Part shown: piece after piece, positions 52,001 to 61,705 of the stretch
How positions within the stretch are numbered: the stretch's first letter is position 1
How the letters are laid out: every line of letters begins with the position of its first letter
Assembly (NCBI RefSeq): GCF_004027225.2
Contig: NC_044277.2
Span: 104,083,725 to 104,147,724, forward strand
Direction: 5' to 3'
Length of the DNA: 64,000 nucleotides
Origin: Strigops habroptila
Lineage: Eukaryota > Chordata > Aves > Psittaciformes > Psittacidae
Translations under genes and position numbers: made by a program
Notes under the pieces: model-generated
Databases searched by the model: none
What the model was told of the DNA's origin: nothing
What the model saw: the letters and a program-made list of their open reading frames with translations, nothing else

Positions 52001-55000
52001 CCTGGCTGTACTATCTTCTTTCACAGCAATTTTGTTCTCCAACCAAGTATGTTATCCAGCACTATGGTTTTCTGCCACTAGACTTATTTTGTTCTCCTAA
52101 TAAATCCCAAGAGTGCATTCAGCCAACTTGCTTTCATATCCTCTTGAACAATCTTGCTATAGTTACATGAGAACAATGTAGAGAAAGACAACACTTATTT
52201 AACAGCTTCAGCTTCTAAAAATAGCAAGAAACTTTCTGAGTATTGGAAGCTTCTATCTGTTGTTTGTGGTAACACTCAACCCATTCGCATTTTCAGCTGA
52301 TTTTTGCTCTAGAACCATCTGTTTTATGCCTTTGTCCCAAAAAAAAAGCCTGTGTTGGGTCTGGTGAAATGAAGGTACCTAACTATCCCATTCCCTGATG
52401 CCCACTGGCAGCAAGTTAAGTGCGTGTTGCTTAATACACACAGCACAGAGAGTTACTCTGGAAGATGACAATCTGTACTTTGTGAGCAATATTTTTGTGA
52501 CTGTTTAACATTTTTTGCTGAGCCAAAGATGGCATTTCTGTAGAATTTTTGCCGTTTCATGAGTGTGTGATTGTATTTTGACCTCATGTAAGCTTTTGGC
52601 ATCCTGTGGCAGCTTTCTGTGAAAATAATCTGATGCCACTTGGGGCTGATTTCATTTGATGACAGTGAATTTTTCCCTGAGGTACAGGAATAAGTTATCA
52701 TTGCTTTTGTCTTTCTAAGCTGCTTTTGCTCTGGAATAGGTAACACTCTCCCTTGAAAAAATACATATTGAAGGAGCAAGGTGCAGTCTACCTTGGAAAA
52801 CATGCAAAGGGCTGGGAAGACAAAACTGGGCTGCCTTAACACTCATTGACTGCAGTTCTTCTGGAAAATAATCTTCTGTGTAATCTCATAACTGGAAAAT
52901 AAGTCTTCTGTGCAATGTAGATGATTCATACATGTGAGAGCTGATGCTGAGAGGTGGTTTTGTGGGGGAACTCATTGAAGTCATGAGATTGGCCTTACAA
53001 GCAAATCTCTTTTGCCCTTAGTTGATGCTTGCTATGTTTTCTGTAGCCTTCATGGCTGCTAAGGAATTTCAAATTCTCACTTCTTGATTTAAAAGAAATA
53101 ACAGCTGTTATGTAACTGTGTGTCATCACCATTATGGGTAGCACTTTCAATTGAAGTTGACTTAGATGATCATTATTAAGTAAAGTTAAAAATTACTCAA
53201 GCACATCAAACTATCCTATTTTCTAGGACTTGACATGACAATGACATTCAGTTTGTCTTTTTGCTATAGGAAGAAAAAGCAATAAGGGGAGTGGTTCTCA
53301 CAAAGGTGATGCATCTAGAAAATATATTTTAAATGTGTGTCTGTAAGTTATAATGAACACTAGGAAGTTTTGTGGTAATAAATAATCTGGGGCTAATACA
53401 GGTGATTGAACACATTCAGGAATAAGTGAGGAAAATTTTGTAGTTAGAAATAACACTGGTAGAGGAGGTGACAGGATCTTATAGAATGGAGGTCAGTGCA
53501 GAGACATCTGAAGTAACGCAAAAAGGAGAAAAATTGATTGTGAATTTTGCAAAGAGAAGACTAACATGGATTGAGAAGTTCTGTAGTTGAAGAGTGGTCA
53601 TGTGAAGGAACTGCCAATGTTGCCGAAGGAAACACTCTCCTGAACTTCAGTAGTGCATCTGACCTCTTTCTGGAAACCAAACTGCGACTGTGCACAACTT
53701 AGTGCACACCACAAAACCTTTGGTGTTGAAGGATGATTGAAAATACTTAAGCATATTGAAAGATCATCATAAAAGACTGGAGATACCTGAAAAGTGGAAG
53801 TAACAAAACTATGGCATAGCTTCTACCCCAAATCATCATGCCAGTGTTAATCAGGTGGTGGTTAGGAGACAAGGGTTCTGAAGCAGGCCTTGGGCTAGAT
53901 ACTGCCCTAAAGGAGGAGGAGAAGAAGTAGTTAACAAGAGGCTTGGAAGAGAAACACTAAAGAACACTAAAAAGGAAGGTTTTGGAATGAAGCACAGTAG
54001 CGAACACAGGACTAACTAGTGGGAGTGTTTGTGATCTAACAGCTAAAAAAAGATTGGGTTTGTCATGTAGCTAATGCATGCTTGACTTCTCCCTGACCTA
54101 AATGTTAAAGCCAAGTTCCTTGTCCAAAACATTTCTTAAAGTCCACTAAATAATGTGGACTTTTTCAACTGTTTGTTTTCAAATACACTAGGTTGACCCT
54201 TAAATTTTACTTTCTGTGTTCTTATAACCTCTCCTCTGTGTGTTTACTTCTATTCAATAATTTAACCTTTCTCTTACTTAGCAATATATTGAGCTTTAAA
54301 AATGTGACTCTTGCCATTCCAGCTGGGGATGGTACTGAAGTGTCTAAGCAAGGGCATCTGTGCTCTGGGCCTTTAAGAGATAACTGATCTGAACAGGGAA
54401 TTCCAGAAAAGCTCTGCTAACACTCTTAGAGCACTTCGTAAATGTAAGAATATGTCCTTCACAGGCTGTTCAGAGTCAGTCTGGAAGGATGTGCTCACAC
54501 ACACAGTTCTTCTGCAAGCTTTTTCTCCCCAAACCTCTAGATCATGGCTGTTAATTTGCTTTGCTGATACAAGTCATGGCTAGAGTGAGCGTGAAGACAT
54601 CCAAATAAGTCTGCTTGCTGCTTTTCCATAAACTACTGAAGGAACACAATTCTTCGGTCCCTCTATTATGAAACATCATCAACACACTAAACTGTGAAAC
54701 AGAAAGCATGTATTATGCATCTGCTCAGCCTTTAGGAGGACATTGGGTTTTCAGGGTAGCAGTAGCTTAAAATAATGATTACAGACCACCAAATGTCGTG
54801 GTTTCTGATGATTTTCACAAGTCACTTGGTGCTGTGATGTCATTGTTATCCATAATAACAGGGCTGAAGTATACACAAATGGTTGTGATGGTGCAGACTG
54901 CTAGGCACATCTCTTAGTGCTGAGGCAGCTTTTTTGTGCTGTTAAGCTGAATTTTTTCTCTTTTAGAAACTGTCTGACAGAACAATACAGTTGTGCCAAT

Positions 55001-58000
55001 CCAAGCAACAGATTGTAACTGATGAATGTACTGGAATGCTTCTCCTGTCGGCATAGTTCACGGCAGGGGTTTTCTTTCACACAAAAGGCTGTTTCTGTAG
55101 TAGTTACTGTCTTGTATTTACTGGAAATTTTCAATGCATTCCTCTAGTGCTAATGTAATTTGCAGACCAAATGGGGGTGTATATCCACAGAGCTTTGCCA
55201 GTTGGCCAGCTATGCCGTTTGCTACACTCCACTGCACTCTGAAAGCCAAAGGGTAGGCTGATGCTTCCTGCTTTATTTCATATCAGTTTGAAATGTTTAT
55301 TCTCTAGGAACAGTGAGCTTCCCTTTTCTACCTACTACAGATTCTTTGATTTTATTATTCTTTCCCTTGGTTGGGTGATAGGTTTTGGTTTAATACAGTT
55401 GTCTGTTTTGACAGTGGACTCAATCTTCTCTGGGTAACTCCATTTTTCCAGTGGAAATGATATGTGCCATCCTCCTAGATGATGAAGCACTCTTTGAGCC
55501 CTTTCCTCACTTGCATTTCCTCTGAAGTACTTCAGCTAGCTGTTACCTATTTACATTAATTAATCTAACTGTAGAAATAATATCATGTTTCACCACAACA
55601 AAAAATGTTCAGTAATACTGCCCCATCTCTCTTTATGATAAAAAATAACCCCGGGAGATCACTGGGATATAGAGGTTTATGGAGGGAGTGAAGAGCATGC
55701 CTCCTTTACCAACAGTGGCAACCTGAAACCAGTCAGGAAATCCAAATATTAGTAAAAGAAGACAGCAAAAATCTCCCCTGTCCAGTCTTCAGCAGTGTCA
55801 CACTGCTGTCCTTGCAAGGAGTTAAGCTATAGTCCTCACTGAAACTGTTCATTAACTATATGAGGAGAAACTCTGTTTCTACCCACTTGTCTGTAGACAT
55901 CTTGTCTGAAGTCATCTTATCAGTCAGTCCTGGGGAAGGATGGGTGATTTGTTTGTGTCCTATTGGGGTGAAGGATAATCCTGAAGGTACTAGAAGCCCT
56001 AGGACACCTCAGTTCTTGGATTTGTAAATAGTCTGAACTACCTTTTGAAGGGCCTAAATTCAAAATCCAGTTCTTCCTAGGCTGCGCCTGCATAAGAAAA
56101 TGTTTATGCTCACGGGGTTTGTACTTTGAATCTCCTCCTGTTTATTTTGTCCACGAGACCTGCTCTAGTATCTGTCCGAGGTGACTGGAAGGTTACCTGC
56201 ACTGGCTTTGCTCCAGCAGTAAGAACACTTCCCCTAGACCTGTGCTGTGCGTCCATTTCTGCTGTGGGAAAGTTGAACCAGCTGCTGTGGTCTGGGTGAC
56301 TAAGCGCCAGCAGGACCTCTGTGCCCCTGTAACCAGTGGTGGCGGCATTGACTCTGATGGGTGGGAGACTTGGGCAGGCATCTGAGCACTACGACATCTG
56401 AAATGCTTTGCTTGAGGTTAGATCTCTACGTGCTTTGGGGACATGCAGGGCCTCGGAAAGGTCAGTCAGCAGCTGAATGGGTCACTGCACTCCAAAACTG
56501 AAGGCATCCTTGGCACCTTTCCACCACCACCAGGGAAAGAGTTCCTCTTACGCTGCTGCCTGTGTTGACAGGCAGGGAAAAGAGAGCTGCTAGAAAGAGC
56601 CCAATCCTACAGCATTCACCAAATTAAATCATTTATTTAACCCCAAACTTCATCAATGTCATTATGGAGAGAGATTTTTCCGGAACATCTGCCACTTAGG
56701 TTATTTGAAAAAAGAAGCAATTCATTGTATTCTAATTGCATCGCAGTGTTTTTTCTCCAGTGAAAATAGTCAGTGATTTTCCTTATGCCTGTAGAGCAGA
56801 TCTGTCATTAGCATGTGGGGGACAGCAGTTAAAAGTTCTGCTTTCTGTGTGGTAGGAGCTGGGCATAATTCCATTTTTAGAAACTGAAATCTGACGGGGA
56901 TGCTCTCCTGGGTGTTAGGAAGTAGATGCAGAATGAAAATATCCTGCACCTCATCTGTTGCCTCTTTTAAAAATAAAATGAATTTTTAAAAGGCATTTAT
57001 TGTAGAAAGCACATAGGAGGGTAAAATAAGACATTCCTCAGAACTGAGGTATAAATCCTAGGCAGGCACCTTTTTCATTATGGACTTTTGATCGTGTGTT
57101 GACTGCCAGGAGATGTTACAGCCTGTCAAGAGCAACAAGACCTAAACATCATCCTTCAGCAGCAAAGCAGTTAATAAATTTTGGAGTATGCAAAGGCTTG
57201 CAGTTATACAACAAAACCCCATCATGGGGTGGCTTTGCTTTCCTCATGCTTGAATCTGCAACTTCATGCTGATACTCTAATCTGAATTTGGAACCTTGAG
57301 GTGTCCCAGATTTGGGCCTTTTTCCCCTCTCTACTTTTTTTTTTCCCCCTATACCAAATGCATCATTAGTTTGAAATTAATTTTGGCCATCTTGTATAAG
57401 CCTTTCTGGAGAAGTCTCACACTGGATTTAAGCAGTGTTCTGTGTTCTTTGCCATTCCTGAGCTTTCGATTAAAGGTCTCTCTGTGTCACTGCAGTCTTC
57501 AATTCTTACCAGTTTCATCTGTTGTTTGGGGATTTGGCTCCATCATTATTCCTCTTTTAATAATAATAAAACTTCTGGCAAGTCTTGCTATTTCTCCATT
57601 CTCTCCTCCTCTTCAATCTTGTCATCCTTTCTTCTGACAGGCTTTAAACAGAAAAAGTATGTTAGAAGGCACCAGGACGCCTGAGGTTAGGGCAAATTTT
57701 CATGTGATACCTGCACTTCCTCAAAGGAGGCCTTCACTGTGTTACAATAGTCACTGTACTAACGAGCTGTATGCTTTTCAGTCATGCTGTCCAGCTGAGG
57801 CAGTGCCCTGAATCACAGCTCCCTCCAGAAGGCTGAGCTTAGTTTCATCAGCTAAAATCTAATAAAAATTAGAATTTGCTTTATTTGCTTGACTTTTCTG
57901 CCTGGAATTTGATATTCTAGACTCTGAGCATGAAACTTGCGCTGACTTAGTGGGGGTTGAAAATCACAGAGTGGGCATGTTTACTGTAGCTCTGAGCTGT

Positions 58001-61000
58001 GTGAGATCAGAACAGGGCTGCAAGAAGAGTATATCAGAAGAACTGAGCGTGCCTGTAGGTACGGGTACCTCTGGTACAGTTATGAGGGGCTCAATTCCCT
58101 GTTATTCCCAGGACCAGTAGGTGAGGGAAGGGAGTTGATGCTGGCAAGTGGCATAGATGAGCAGGGATGCTCCTGGTACACACCATCCTAGGGTTGCGTC
58201 TGGGAATCGCAGAAGAATGAGAGTGCCTGCTTGACGTCCAGGTGCTGTGTGAACGCAGGGCCCTGCTGGGTAGCAGTTGTTTGGTGTTTAGCCAGCTGGT
58301 GTCAGTGTCTTCCCTGCACTGCAGAGTTACAGTTTTCAGATACTTTCTTCTCCTTTTCCCTACCCCTGTGTAATCCAGGATATTCTGAGGTGCACACATT
58401 GAAGTTCTGCATTTCTTTGCTTTCTGGCACAGGGGTCAGAATCTTGCGTTGGTTACAAGACCTCCATGTCTTCCACCTCACTGATGTTGGCCCAGGTCTT
58501 TGCAGGGCTGAGGGCACTGAGGGAGGAGCAGCAGCTCCTGCAGTTAACGACCAGGCTGATGGTCCAGCTTCCCTGAACCTTCAGCTGTGCCAGACATGCC
58601 GTGCTCCAAAGGCATGGTTTAGGCAGCCAGCTGAGAGCCGGCCATCTGACTGCTTGCCTGTCACATCATCTTGTTTAGCTGCCTGGACAAGAGGAACACT
58701 TGGGCACTGCTGAAGTTTAACAACGGTAGTTAGGGGGCAGAGTCACAGTTGGTCCTTCTAGTGCCTCTGCATGGGGTAATGCTGTGTGATGCTGGGAAGG
58801 CAATAGAGCACTGCAGCTGCATTTCAGTTGCCGGAAAAGAGGCAGTATTGAGTATTGCAAGGCACATCTCTGACATCCAGATGCTAAAGCACCTCCTCCA
58901 TGGCTGAACAAAAGATGCAAGGCACCTGCCCTGAAACATTGGGATAAATGTATTTCTATTTTCTGTTTCAGGTCTGGATTTACAATGAAGATCATGAGCT
59001 GATTTTAAATAATCTCCTTTGCTTGGACGTTTCGGAAACTCGCTCATCCGATCCACCTCGTCTCATGAAATGCCACGGGTCCGGCGGCTCGCAGCAGTGG
59101 ACATTCGGGGTAAATGGAGTGGCTGGCATAGAGCACATTGCATGTAATTGATAATGGAATCACAAAATCATTTAGGTTGGAAAAGACCTTTTAGATCATT
59201 GAGTCCAACCGTTAAACTAACCCTGCCAAGTCCACCATTAAACCACATCCCTAAGTGCCACATATATACACCTCCTAAATACCTCCAGGGATGGTGACTC
59301 AACCCCTTCCCTGGGCAGCCTGTTCCAAAGCTTGACAACCCTTTCAGTGAAGAAATTTTTCCTAATATCCAGTCTAAACCTCCCCTGGCACAAACTGAGG
59401 CCATTTCCTTTTCTATCGCCTGTTACTTGGGAGAAGAGACCAGCCACCTCCTTGCTCCATCCTCCATTCAGGTAGTTGTAGAGAGTGATAAAGTTTCCCA
59501 AGCCTCCTTTTCTCCAGGCTAAACTACCCCAGTTCTCTCAGCTGCTCCTCATAAGACTTGTGCTCCAGGCCCTTCATGACAATAGCACTAATAGGACAGC
59601 AGATCTAAGTTTAATTATGACTAAACCTCAGAGGTACCAAGTCAATTGTACTGTACTAGGCCCAGCCCACAGTCTAAGCAGCCTGTACCAAAGTCGCATG
59701 GGTTGTGGTGGCCGCATTTCTTAATAAGACTGCTGAGCTCTGGGTCATGCAGCCTCTTTGCAACTTGGGAATGTTTCTGCAGCTCCATTTAGCCTTCTTT
59801 CTGCTTGTCACAGCCACTCAGTGTGACTCACAGGGATGTGCCAGAGACGCCAAAATCCACCCTACGGCTCTTCGTCGTGTTGTGTTTGTGGGAATGGGAG
59901 ACAGGAGCAGCCCTTGTGGTGATTTGTGCTTCGTACTGGAAGAAGCACAGGGCAGAGCGAAGGATTGAGAGAGGAGGTTTCTTGCAGTTGCTTCTCCCCT
60001 ATAATTTCATCTCATTAGTTTAATCATTTAGAGTCTGGAGTGGTTGATTTCACAAAACTGAGCCACTGCTGCATATGCATGAAATTTGGCTCCTGGGTGT
60101 TAACTCAGAGGTTGTTCCCCACATGCCCTCAGCATAGCAGTGAGTCTGTAGTACAGACATTGTTGAACAAAGAGGAGGGCACTGCCCAAACTGCCTGTTG
60201 TGCTTCCAGGACAGCTCTGCGTAAACTGTCTTGGGTTCATACCTTGCTGCTCGTTGGCAGCACGAGTTGCTATGTGGAGTCAAATAAGGAAGGCTGTTGC
60301 AGTCCAGGATGGTTTGGAGATACAGAGGCAGGTATTGCATGAGCCCAGGCTTGTGCGTGTCTGAGGTTTGCCCCAGCAGTGCCGCAGCTGCGAATGGGGG
60401 TGGGAGTGGTGTGCTGAAAGTCTGCTGCTGGGAAGAGATTACTCAGGGTTCGTCAGCTTGAGTTAGCAGGCGAGGGTTTTACAAGACTGAGAGAATGGCT
60501 ATTGAAATTCATTGCAGGTAACTGTTAGGTGATGCCTGTGATGGTGGTGTGTGAGTCCTTAGTGCAGAGAGAGGCCAACTGTGCACTGTCAGTTCCAACC
60601 AGAGTTAGAGGTATTCTGGAGGAGTGTTGTGGTATCCTTGCTATGTTCTTCTGCTTCGTTGGACATCTGCTTGTGCCCATAAGCACCGACACTGACCCCA
60701 GTGTGACTCTTCTCATGTATTGGCTCCCTCCATGCAGGAGAACAGGAGGTTGCTGCCCATGGGCGCTGCTGGGGTGGTTATGGGATACATCAGGGAGGCT
60801 GCAGAAAGGCTCATCTGTCAGGAAGGAGCATCCCCTCCCCCTAAGCATCCCTTTCAGCTTCAGTTTGATGATGAGAGAACAGAAGCTTTAATAACTAAAT
60901 CCCATCTGTCTCTCTGTCTCCTCTAGAAAAACAACCGCCTCTACCAGGTCTCCGTGGGGCAGTGCATGAAGGTGGTGGATCCACTTAGCCACAAAGGGTA

Positions 61001-61058
61001 CGTGACCATGGCCATCTGTGATGGGTCCCTTCCGCAGCAGTGGCATTTCGAGAGCTGA
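27753..61058 (+). CDS. GALNT11: Polypeptide N-acetylgalactosaminyltransferase 11 (11 coding exons)
   Basis: The enzyme transfers GalNAc from UDP-GalNAc to Ser/Thr in the Golgi, starting mucin-type O-glycosylation. Known GALNT11 targets are Notch1 (left-right patterning) and linkers between LDL-receptor class A repeats in LDLR-family receptors such as megalin. Coding exons are 27753-28047, 31813-31936, 33954-34120, 38377-38502, 40162-40411, 43259-43376, 44957-45109, 47519-47737, 50300-50404, 58972-59109 and 60927-61058. All introns are GT-AG and all phases agree, giving 608 residues, the length I recall for the human protein. Visible parts are a signal anchor at about 7-28, a stem, a GT-A catalytic domain from about 150, D245-S-H247, W350-G-G-E-N354, metal-ligand His378, and a ricin-type lectin domain from about 485 with three Q-x-W repeats. 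The N-terminus M-G-S-V-T matches the human protein as remembered. ATG 27753 has A at -3 and G at +4. No frameshift or premature stop was found. GALNT11 is preferred over other GALNTs because similarity runs through the variable stem. Confidence 0.97.
28048..31812 (+). other. GALNT11 intron 2
   Basis: 3.8 kb, GTAAGT to TTTTGCAG. It holds a plus-strand CR1 (30325-30709). The rest is AT-rich DNA with no recognisable exon or RNA gene. Confidence 0.85.
30325..30709 (+). mobile_element. CR1 LINE 3' fragment
   Basis: A diverged CR1 3' part, from the 'gaggctgaggggtgagattt' phrase through 'gactctccatccttggagaa' to a short 'attctatga' tail at 30701-30709. It is 5'-truncated and lies in the sense orientation in intron 2. 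Confidence 0.85.
31813..31936 (+). other. GALNT11: GALNT11 exon 3
   Basis: 124 bases between TTTTGCAG and GTATGT, completing codon 99 and ending in phase 2 of codon 140. It codes for the conserved link between stem and catalytic domain, with residues G-Y-Q-K-H-A-F-N matching GALNT11. Confidence 0.95.
31937..33953 (+). other. GALNT11 intron 3
   Basis: 2.0 kb, GTATGT to TTTGCAG. A low-complexity C/A-rich stretch lies near 32875-32925. Nothing else is recognised. Confidence 0.85.
33954..34120 (+). other. GALNT11: GALNT11 exon 4 (start of GT-A fold)
   Basis: 167 bases covering residues 140-195 plus the first base of codon 196. It holds the first strand-helix unit of the glycosyltransferase fold (S-V-I-I-C-F-Y-N-E at 154-162) and the nucleotide-binding region I-I-L-V-D-D-N-S at 186-193. 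Its donor is GTGAGA at 34121. Confidence 0.96.
34121..38376 (+). other. GALNT11 intron 4
   Basis: 4.3 kb, GTGAGA to TTCTCAG. It contains a CR1 tail (34418-34546) and a C/A-rich low-complexity stretch near 36310-36350. The open frames on both strands show no recognisable protein. Confidence 0.85.
34418..34546 (+). mobile_element. CR1 LINE 3' tail
   Basis: The last ~130 bases of a CR1: 'aaagccaggttggatgggcc', 'ggtggaaggtgtccctgccc', 'ggttggaactaggtgatcc', ending in 'cagtgatta'. It closely resembles the end of the copy at 4430-4979, so the same subfamily is likely. Confidence 0.9.
38377..38502 (+). other. GALNT11: GALNT11 exon 5
   Basis: 126 bases, phase 1 to phase 1, covering residues 196-238. 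It has the loop region R-E-G-L-I-R-G-R at 222-229, conserved among GALNTs and involved in donor binding. The exon is symmetric, so skipping it would keep the frame but remove a core part of the catalytic fold. Confidence 0.96.
38503..40161 (+). other. GALNT11 intron 5
   Basis: 1.7 kb, GTATAC to CCTATAG. No repeat or exon is recognised in it. Confidence 0.85.
40162..40411 (+). other. GALNT11: GALNT11 exon 6 (catalytic D-x-H)
   Basis: 250 bases, residues 238-320 and two bases of codon 321. It carries F-L-D-S-H-C-E-V at 243-250; Asp245 and His247 form the D-x-H motif that binds manganese and UDP-GalNAc. It also holds the conserved G-G-F-N-W-G-L stretch. The donor is GTAAGG at 40412. Confidence 0.97.
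40412..43258 (+). other. GALNT11 intron 6
   Basis: 2.8 kb, GTAAGG to TTTTTAG. AT-rich; no exon, RNA gene or mobile element is recognised. Confidence 0.85.
43259..43376 (+). other. GALNT11: GALNT11 exon 7 (W-G-G-E-N motif)
   Basis: 118 bases, phase 2 to phase 0, ending at residue 360. It codes for the Gal/GalNAc-transferase motif [11 protein letters not shown] at 348-358, essential for acceptor and donor binding. The donor is GTAATC (43377), weaker than the others in this gene. The exon is asymmetric: skipping it would shift the frame. Confidence 0.97.
43377..44956 (+). other. GALNT11 intron 7
   Basis: 1.6 kb, GTAATC to TTGGCAG. It holds the 20-bp minisatellite (43424-43620) and an A/C-rich low-complexity stretch at about 44290-44332. 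If the intron were retained, the reading frame would stop at TAG 43413-43415, before the minisatellite. Confidence 0.9.
43424..43620 (+). repeat. 20-bp minisatellite, nine perfect copies plus one partial
   Basis: Nine consecutive identical copies of tgcagcttctctttcctatg (43441-43620), preceded by a partial copy from about 43424. The array starts about 47 bases after the exon 7 donor. Each unit is pyrimidine-rich and ends, in rotated form, in a YAG like a 3' splice site; it also has a TTCTCTTTCC stretch of the kind bound by PTB proteins. The unit has no stop in any plus-strand frame, so three overlapping open frames cross the array; these are not genes. Perfect identity points to recent expansion or homogenisation. 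Confidence 0.97.
44957..45109 (+). other. GALNT11: GALNT11 exon 8
   Basis: 153 bases, phase 0 to 0, residues 361-411. It codes for I-W-M-C-G-G and C-S-R-V-G-H-I-F-R (373-381), in which His378 is the third metal ligand, and the flexible catalytic loop R-K-R-R-P-Y that follows. Residue 372 is Ser where I recall Pro in human GALNT11. The donor is GTAAGA at 45110. Confidence 0.97.
45110..47518 (+). other. GALNT11 intron 8
   Basis: 2.4 kb, GTAAGA to CACTACAG. A solo LTR occupies 45127-45463. The rest is AT-rich with no recognised feature. Confidence 0.88.
45127..45463 (+). mobile_element. Solo LTR of an avian endogenous retrovirus
   Basis: About 337 bases resembling a common avian LTR that starts with a TGTCCTGGTTTC-like end (here altered at the first bases) and finishes with an AAACCACAGCA-like end. 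It has a TATA box (tatataaa, 45391-45398) followed by an 11-base G run. There is no internal gag, pol or env sequence, so it is a recombined solo LTR. CTAG stands on both sides (45123-45126 and 45464-45467) as a possible target duplication; CTAGGT is an alternative if the element starts two bases later. The sense-oriented LTR begins 17 bases into the intron. I am unsure of the class (ERVK or ERVL). Confidence 0.82.
47519..47737 (+). other. GALNT11: GALNT11 exon 9 (end of catalytic domain, linker)
   Basis: 219 bases, phase 0 to 0, residues 412-484. It contains G-N-I-T (a sequon), the [17 protein letters not shown] segment typical of GALNT C-terminal catalytic ends, and the basic linker to the lectin domain. 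The donor is GTAAGA at 47738. Confidence 0.96.
47738..50299 (+). other. GALNT11 intron 9
   Basis: 2.6 kb, GTAAGA to TTTCATAG. No repeat or exon is recognised. Confidence 0.85.
50300..50404 (+). other. GALNT11: GALNT11 exon 10 (lectin alpha repeat)
   Basis: 105 bases, phase 0 to 0, residues 485-519. It starts the ricin-type lectin domain with [10 protein letters not shown] and ends in Gln519, the Q of the first Q-x-W; V-W comes from exon 11. The Cys of C-L-V and the later C-D-Y are the expected disulfide pair. The donor is GTATGA at 50405. Confidence 0.95.
50405..58971 (+). other. GALNT11 intron 10
   Basis: 8.6 kb, the longest intron within the coding part, GTATGA to GTTTCAG. I find no mobile element that I can name and no exon. 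The 129-codon minus-strand frame at 52453-52842 and the 160-codon plus-strand frame at 58231-58713 show no recognisable family. Confidence 0.75.
58972..59109 (+). other. GALNT11: GALNT11 exon 11 (lectin beta repeat)
   Basis: 138 bases, phase 0 to 0, residues 520-565. It completes the first Q-x-W (Q-V-W) and codes for the beta repeat with C-L-D-V-S-E-T, K-C-H-G-S-G-G and a second Q-x-W (Q-Q-W). The C-L-D aspartate is the type used for GalNAc binding in GALNT lectin repeats. The donor is GTAAAT at 59110. Confidence 0.97.
59110..60926 (+). other. GALNT11 intron 11
   Basis: 1.8 kb, GTAAAT to CCTCTAG. A minus-strand CR1 lies at 59153-59580, 43 bases after the donor. Nothing else is recognised. 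Confidence 0.85.
59153..59580 (-). mobile_element. CR1 LINE 3' fragment, antisense
   Basis: On the plus strand it begins with the reverse complement of the CR1 tail ('aatcacaaaatcatttaggt') and continues with 'gagtccaaccgttaaactaa', 'ggcagcctgttccaaagctt' and 'ctcagctgctcctcataaga'. It is rather well preserved and 5'-truncated at about 59580. Confidence 0.95.
60927..61058 (+). other. GALNT11: GALNT11 exon 12, coding part (lectin gamma repeat, stop)
   Basis: 132 bases from AAA-AAC-AAC to TGA 61056-61058, residues 566-608. It has the gamma repeat with C-M-K-V-V-D and the third Q-x-W (Q-Q-W), ending in H-F-E-S. The end is where human GALNT11 ends. Confidence 0.97.
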
Positions 61059-61705
61059 GGCAGCGAGGATGCGGTTGGGAGGCGTTAAGCCGAGACCCCA
61101 GTTCCCCTTCAGCCGTGATGTTCAGTCATTCTGGAGGGCTTTGTGAGGAGCTGCTGCACCCGGCACAACCGCCGTAGGAACACTCTGCTGTGAAGAGCTG
61201 CGGGCAGGAGAAGGTCCGGGCGGTCCCTGGCCGCTGGAGCAGGAGCAGCAGCAGAACACCACGTAGAAGTGCAATTTATCAGCGGTTCCTTGGATTGTCC
61301 TGGATTATTGAACTGTTATTCAGTAAGAGAAATTATTAGAGCAATGTAATTTAAATGGTGAGATTTTAGCTTTGTGGAGCTTTTAAATGCCAATGACAGA
61401 AAGGAGTCCTCTTCAAGTATTTCATGTGCAGTATCTCATTAATTTACGTTTTTAGTATGGTTTTACTGGCCAAATTATTTTGCTTCGTCTGGAAAATATT
61501 TTTCTTCCCTTTTATCTTCTGATAATTGTCATTTGTAATATTTAAATTTAGTTCCTTTGATTTGCAATTTTAGGACATTTCATGTAGTTTAAACCCGTAG
61601 CTGTCATTCGTCACCCATATTTAAAACAAAGTAACTATTACAAAGTCTATTTTGATGACTCATGACAGTAGCTGCATTTAAAATAAAGTATCATTTTTTT
61701 ATTAA
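61059..61705 (+). other. GALNT11: GALNT11 3' UTR
   Basis: About 640 bases. The first 200 are GC-rich like the last coding exon; the rest is AT-rich and U-rich, as is usual for a 3' UTR. The right edge is set about 20 bases past the polyadenylation signal and is approximate. A longer UTR is possible. Confidence 0.7.
61682..61687 (+). terminator. Polyadenylation signal AATAAA
   Basis: The first canonical AATAAA after the stop codon on this strand that I can see, followed by a T-run and a GT-rich segment fitting a downstream element (61690-61735). Cleavage is expected at about 61700-61715. Confidence 0.75.
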
